A DNA stretch of 5,959 nt, from the NCBI RefSeq assembly GCF_030292155.1, contig NZ_CP128157.1, forward strand, positions 1 to 5,959, read 5' to 3'. The position numbers and the translations under genes were made by a program. Source of the DNA: Bacillus sp. DX3.1 (GTDB lineage: Bacteria > Bacillota > Bacilli > Bacillales > Bacillaceae_G). Positions 4,268-5,959 of this stretch are shown in pieces; the stretch's first letter is position 1, and each line of letters begins with the position of its first letter. The notes beneath the pieces were generated by a model. That model was not told where the DNA came from. It saw only the letters and a program-made list of their open reading frames with translations, and did not search any database.

Positions 4268-4295
4268 AAAAGGATCTTCAATTAAAGATCCTTTT
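4268..4295 (-). terminator. Terminator of the membrane protein gene
   Basis: A perfect 11-bp stem (AAAAGGATCTT at 4268-4278 with AAGATCCTTTT at 4285-4295) has a 6-nt loop. On the minus strand it continues into TTTTTCAG. It lies 48 nt after the stop of the gene ending at 4344. Confidence 0.75.
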
Positions 4296-4343
4296 GTGCT
4301 GCTTATTGAACAATCTCGTCTGTTTTTGGAAGAATGTTTGTTT

Positions 4344-4829
4344 TTATCGATTTAAAAGTCTTGTGATAAAACCAAAATCATCTTCATCTTTCACTAGAAA
4401 ATCAAAGCCCAAATACGCTGCGCTACCAAGTGAGATTGCCCAAAATGCAATACTTGCTGTCATTAATACTAAAGTTTTCAAACGTGTACCGCCAAATGTG
4501 ACAGCTAATAATGTTGTTAAATGACTACCTATAAAAAAGGGTCCAATAAACGCTAAACCTGGTAAACCATATTTCCCCCAAATTTTCTTAGCGCGTTGGT
4601 GACTTTTGGATTCATTTATTTCTTCATTATTTTTTTTCTTTTTACGCCAATTGCGAATCGAGTCTATAAACAAGATAAGTAAAATTATAGTTAATAAATT
4701 CCCTAAAAATGCAATAATAATAACTGGAACTGCTGGAATGCCGCCGATAATTGCAATTGGTACTATCATTGATACTTCAAAAAAAGGAATTGCTGCCAAC
4801 AAAAAAATAATAAAATATGTCCAAATCAA
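4344..4829 (-). CDS. Small multi-drug export family membrane protein (PF06695-type)
   Basis: The 161-aa protein has four likely membrane helices: about 3-28, 33-56, 88-112 and 118-142. A strongly basic loop (RNWRKKKKNNEE, 59-70) lies between helices two and three and is probably cytoplasmic. PFFEVSMIVPIAIIGG (15-30) and GKYGLPGLAFIGPFFIG (85-101), which look like internal repeats, resemble the putative small multi-drug export family distantly related to DedA. The family name rests on old annotation; the substrate is unknown. TTG is the start: GAGGGGG lies 8 nt upstream, an in-frame TAG precedes it by one codon, and no upstream ATG is in frame without a stop. It lies 111 nt after the XRE regulator gene on the same strand, so both may share a transcript. 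Confidence 0.82.
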   Translation of the reverse strand: MIWTYFIIFLLAAIPFFEVSMIVPIAIIGGIPAVPVIIIAFLGNLLTIILLILFIDSIRNWRKKKKNNEEINESKSHQRAKKIWGKYGLPGLAFIGPFFIGSHLTTLLAVTFGGTRLKTLVLMTASIAFWAISLGSAAYLGFDFLVKDEDDFGFITRLLNR

Positions 4830-4832
4830 TTT

Positions 4833-4862
4833 CTAATCCCCCTCGTATATCTTTACCTTCAT
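4833..4862 (-). CDS. Possible 9-aa leader peptide before the TTG start
   Basis: An ATG at 4862-4860 opens a 9-codon frame (MKVKIYEGD) ending in TAG at 4835-4833, one codon before the TTG start of the membrane protein and in the same frame. Its last codons contain the GGGGG ribosome binding site. A weak AGAAGG lies about 11 nt upstream of its ATG. Stop-and-restart coupling is possible, but so is chance. Confidence 0.2.
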   Translation of the reverse strand: MKVKIYEGD

Positions 4863-4940
4863 TTTTAGAGTATCCTTCTGGTTCGCTCGTTCCTTTTTTT
4901 AAAAGAAAACGGCCTCATCATATTGAAGAAAAGCTTATCT

Positions 4941-5723
4941 TTAAAACTCATCAAATTTCTTCTTTGCTTTCTGCTTTAATTTAAAACTAAATCGACTTGT
5001 ATGTTCATCGTTATTTACCAATAATTGATATGCAGAAAGAATTGTAAGAGTACGAACTGACATATATAGACCAACGGCTATTAAAAACACAAAAATCGGA
5101 TAATAAGGAGCCAAGATCCCCATCTCTAATTTTTTCTCCAAAGCAAAAGCTAAGAATCCCACCGCCAGTAAACAAACTCCAATCACCACTATACCTGAAT
5201 ATTTTCTTTTAAAGCCCTCATATCTTACTGTTAGCTCTTTAAAATAATTTGAATCAAACAATAAAACTTCTTTTTTGAGAATTGTATATTGTCCTTGATC
5301 AAATCCTAATGTTGCAAAAGAAATAATTCCTAATGTTGCAATGACAATAATTAGGAGTATTCCTAACATTGAGTTTTTCCCTAAAATTAAATATGGTTCA
5401 AACGCCAATGCAAAAAAACCAAAACCTAATCCAATATGCTTAGCAATTTTTTGTGTGCTTATCAAAAAACCCTCTGCCATTTCTCTACTTACATAATAAC
5501 CTTCTTCATTTCCTTCATTGTTCTCAGCAGAATCCTTCAATAAGTAATCAATAGATACCTCAAAGATATTCCCAATCATTAAGAGCTTTTCTGTTTCAGG
5601 AAATCCTTGGCCATTTTCCCATTTGCTAATTGCTTGTCTTGAGGTGTTTAATTGTTCAGCTAAAGTTTCTTGAGAAAATCCATTTTCTTTTCTAAGTTTA
5701 GAAAGTTTTTCACCAAATTTCAT
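4941..5723 (-). CDS. XRE-family transcriptional regulator with a C-terminal membrane domain
   Basis: The 260-aa protein has an N-terminal XRE helix-turn-helix (residues 4-62). LSKLRKENGFSQETLAEQLN contains the first helices, and TSRQAISKWENGQGFPE (27-43) contains the recognition helix and the conserved turn. A linker rich in Glu and Asn (66-75) follows. Four hydrophobic segments lie at about 96-115, 119-140, 176-195 and 203-225, and the C-terminus is basic (KLKQKAKKKFDEF). Such membrane-tethered XRE proteins are common in Bacillus and are thought to sense envelope or membrane conditions. ATG 5723 lies 9 nt after GAGGAG. The neighbouring export-family gene downstream suggests it controls that gene, itself or both, but no target is proven. 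Confidence 0.85.
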   Translation of the reverse strand: MKFGEKLSKLRKENGFSQETLAEQLNTSRQAISKWENGQGFPETEKLLMIGNIFEVSIDYLLKDSAENNEGNEEGYYVSREMAEGFLISTQKIAKHIGLGFGFFALAFEPYLILGKNSMLGILLIIVIATLGIISFATLGFDQGQYTILKKEVLLFDSNYFKELTVRYEGFKRKYSGIVVIGVCLLAVGFLAFALEKKLEMGILAPYYPIFVFLIAVGLYMSVRTLTILSAYQLLVNNDEHTSRFSFKLKQKAKKKFDEF

Positions 5724-5779
5724 TCATTTCAACTCCTCTCATTTTGTTAGTTATATTGTATAAAAGCATTGCTGTTCTT

Positions 5780-5808
5780 TCTATCACGTAGCGAATGCAC
5801 TTTGTCAA
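5780..5808 (-). promoter_or_regulatory. Candidate promoter of the XRE regulator gene
   Basis: On the minus strand a consensus TTGACA (complement of 5803-5808) is followed after 17 bp by GATAGA (complement of 5780-5785), a weak -10. The start would be about 50 nt before the XRE ATG. A TACAAT further downstream is an alternative -10. Confidence 0.45.
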
Positions 5809-5895
5809 CTTAAGGTTGCATTATTGTTATACTGCGTCTTTTAAAGCTTTTTTCTTATGTGTCTTTTGAAAGTGATTTATTCGGATATAAGTCAT

Positions 5896-5933
5896 AGTAA
5901 AAAGGGGGATATCTTTTATTCCCCCTTTTTACT
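5896..5933. terminator. Strong bidirectional terminator
   Basis: AGTAAAAAGGGGGA (5896-5909) and TCCCCCTTTTTACT (5920-5933) form a perfect 14-bp stem with a 10-nt loop. A run of five T sits in the 3' arm when read from either strand. It probably ends leftward transcription entering from the right edge and insulates the XRE promoter region. The 5724-5895 stretch has no gene apart from the promoter. Confidence 0.7.
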
Positions 5934-5934
5934 T

Positions 5935-5959
5935 CTAATGATTCTGTTCAAATTCTTGT
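5935..5959 (-). CDS. Possible 3' end of a leftward gene (partial)
   Basis: On the minus strand the last seven codons (QEFEQNH) end in TAG at 5937-5935, 2 nt before the terminator at 5896-5933. The charged tail and tight spacing to a terminator are gene-like, but seven codons cannot be identified. If the window is a closed circle, this frame hits a stop just past the junction and is not a gene. Confidence 0.25.

Noticed and set aside
4294..4836. Two plus-strand ORFs of 76 codons each
   Set aside because: They are antisense to the membrane protein gene, whose helices, ribosome binding site and terminator are all on the minus strand.
89..5935. 38-codon ORF across the ends if the window is circular
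   Set aside because: Joining the ends gives an ATG at 5938 in frame with the left fragment, but it starts right after a terminator with no ribosome binding site, and circularity is unproven.

Overview
The window reads as the backbone of a small mobilizable plasmid from a low-G+C Firmicute, most likely the Bacillus cereus group. The sequence is AT-rich with strong GGAGG-type ribosome binding sites, the relaxase and oriT are of the MobV/pMV158 type, and the zinc-ribbon, winged-helix and XRE-membrane proteins resemble families common in Bacillus. The host is inferred from gene families, not from a matched sequence.

Layout. Positions 1-576 have no complete gene: a possible 3' end of a left-hand gene (to 89), two tandem intrinsic terminators (199-236, 307-344), a 15-bp inverted repeat (469-512) and a promoter overlapped by five GTAC elements. 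A ribbon-helix-helix protein follows (577-897). Positions 898-1286 are a GC-richer, highly folded non-coding island: a TAGCGA-containing dyad, at least six consecutive hairpins, a potential G-quadruplex, and an oriT with a perfect 10-bp dyad at the predicted nick (1180/1181). The MobV relaxase (1287-2522) and a 65-aa zinc-ribbon protein (2537-2734) form one transcription unit. Positions 2735-2912 are a leader with mutually exclusive pairings, a terminator-like hairpin and signs of a convergent antisense RNA, which together suggest RNA-based copy control. The 206-aa winged-helix protein at 2913-3533 is the best replication-initiator candidate. After it come a terminator, a 54-bp near-perfect palindrome (3580-3633), an AT-rich stretch and a second hairpin-rich island (about 3716-3966), which together are the best origin candidate.

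The right part is on the minus strand. An XRE repressor with a four-helix membrane tail (5723-4941) is followed by a small multi-drug export family (PF06695-type) membrane protein with a TTG start (4829-4344) and a terminator, then a previously untracked 33-aa single-span membrane peptide (4201-4100) with its own terminator. A strong bidirectional terminator sits at 5896-5933. The minus-strand genes look like cargo on the replication and mobilization backbone.

The relaxase would nick at oriT and pilot the strand using a helper element's conjugation machinery. The RHH protein probably autoregulates through the GTAC array and may assist mobilization. The winged-helix protein would start replication under attenuator or antisense control, and the palindromic and hairpin-rich islands would supply double- and single-strand origins. 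All motif calls are from reading the sequence; no search or folding program was run.
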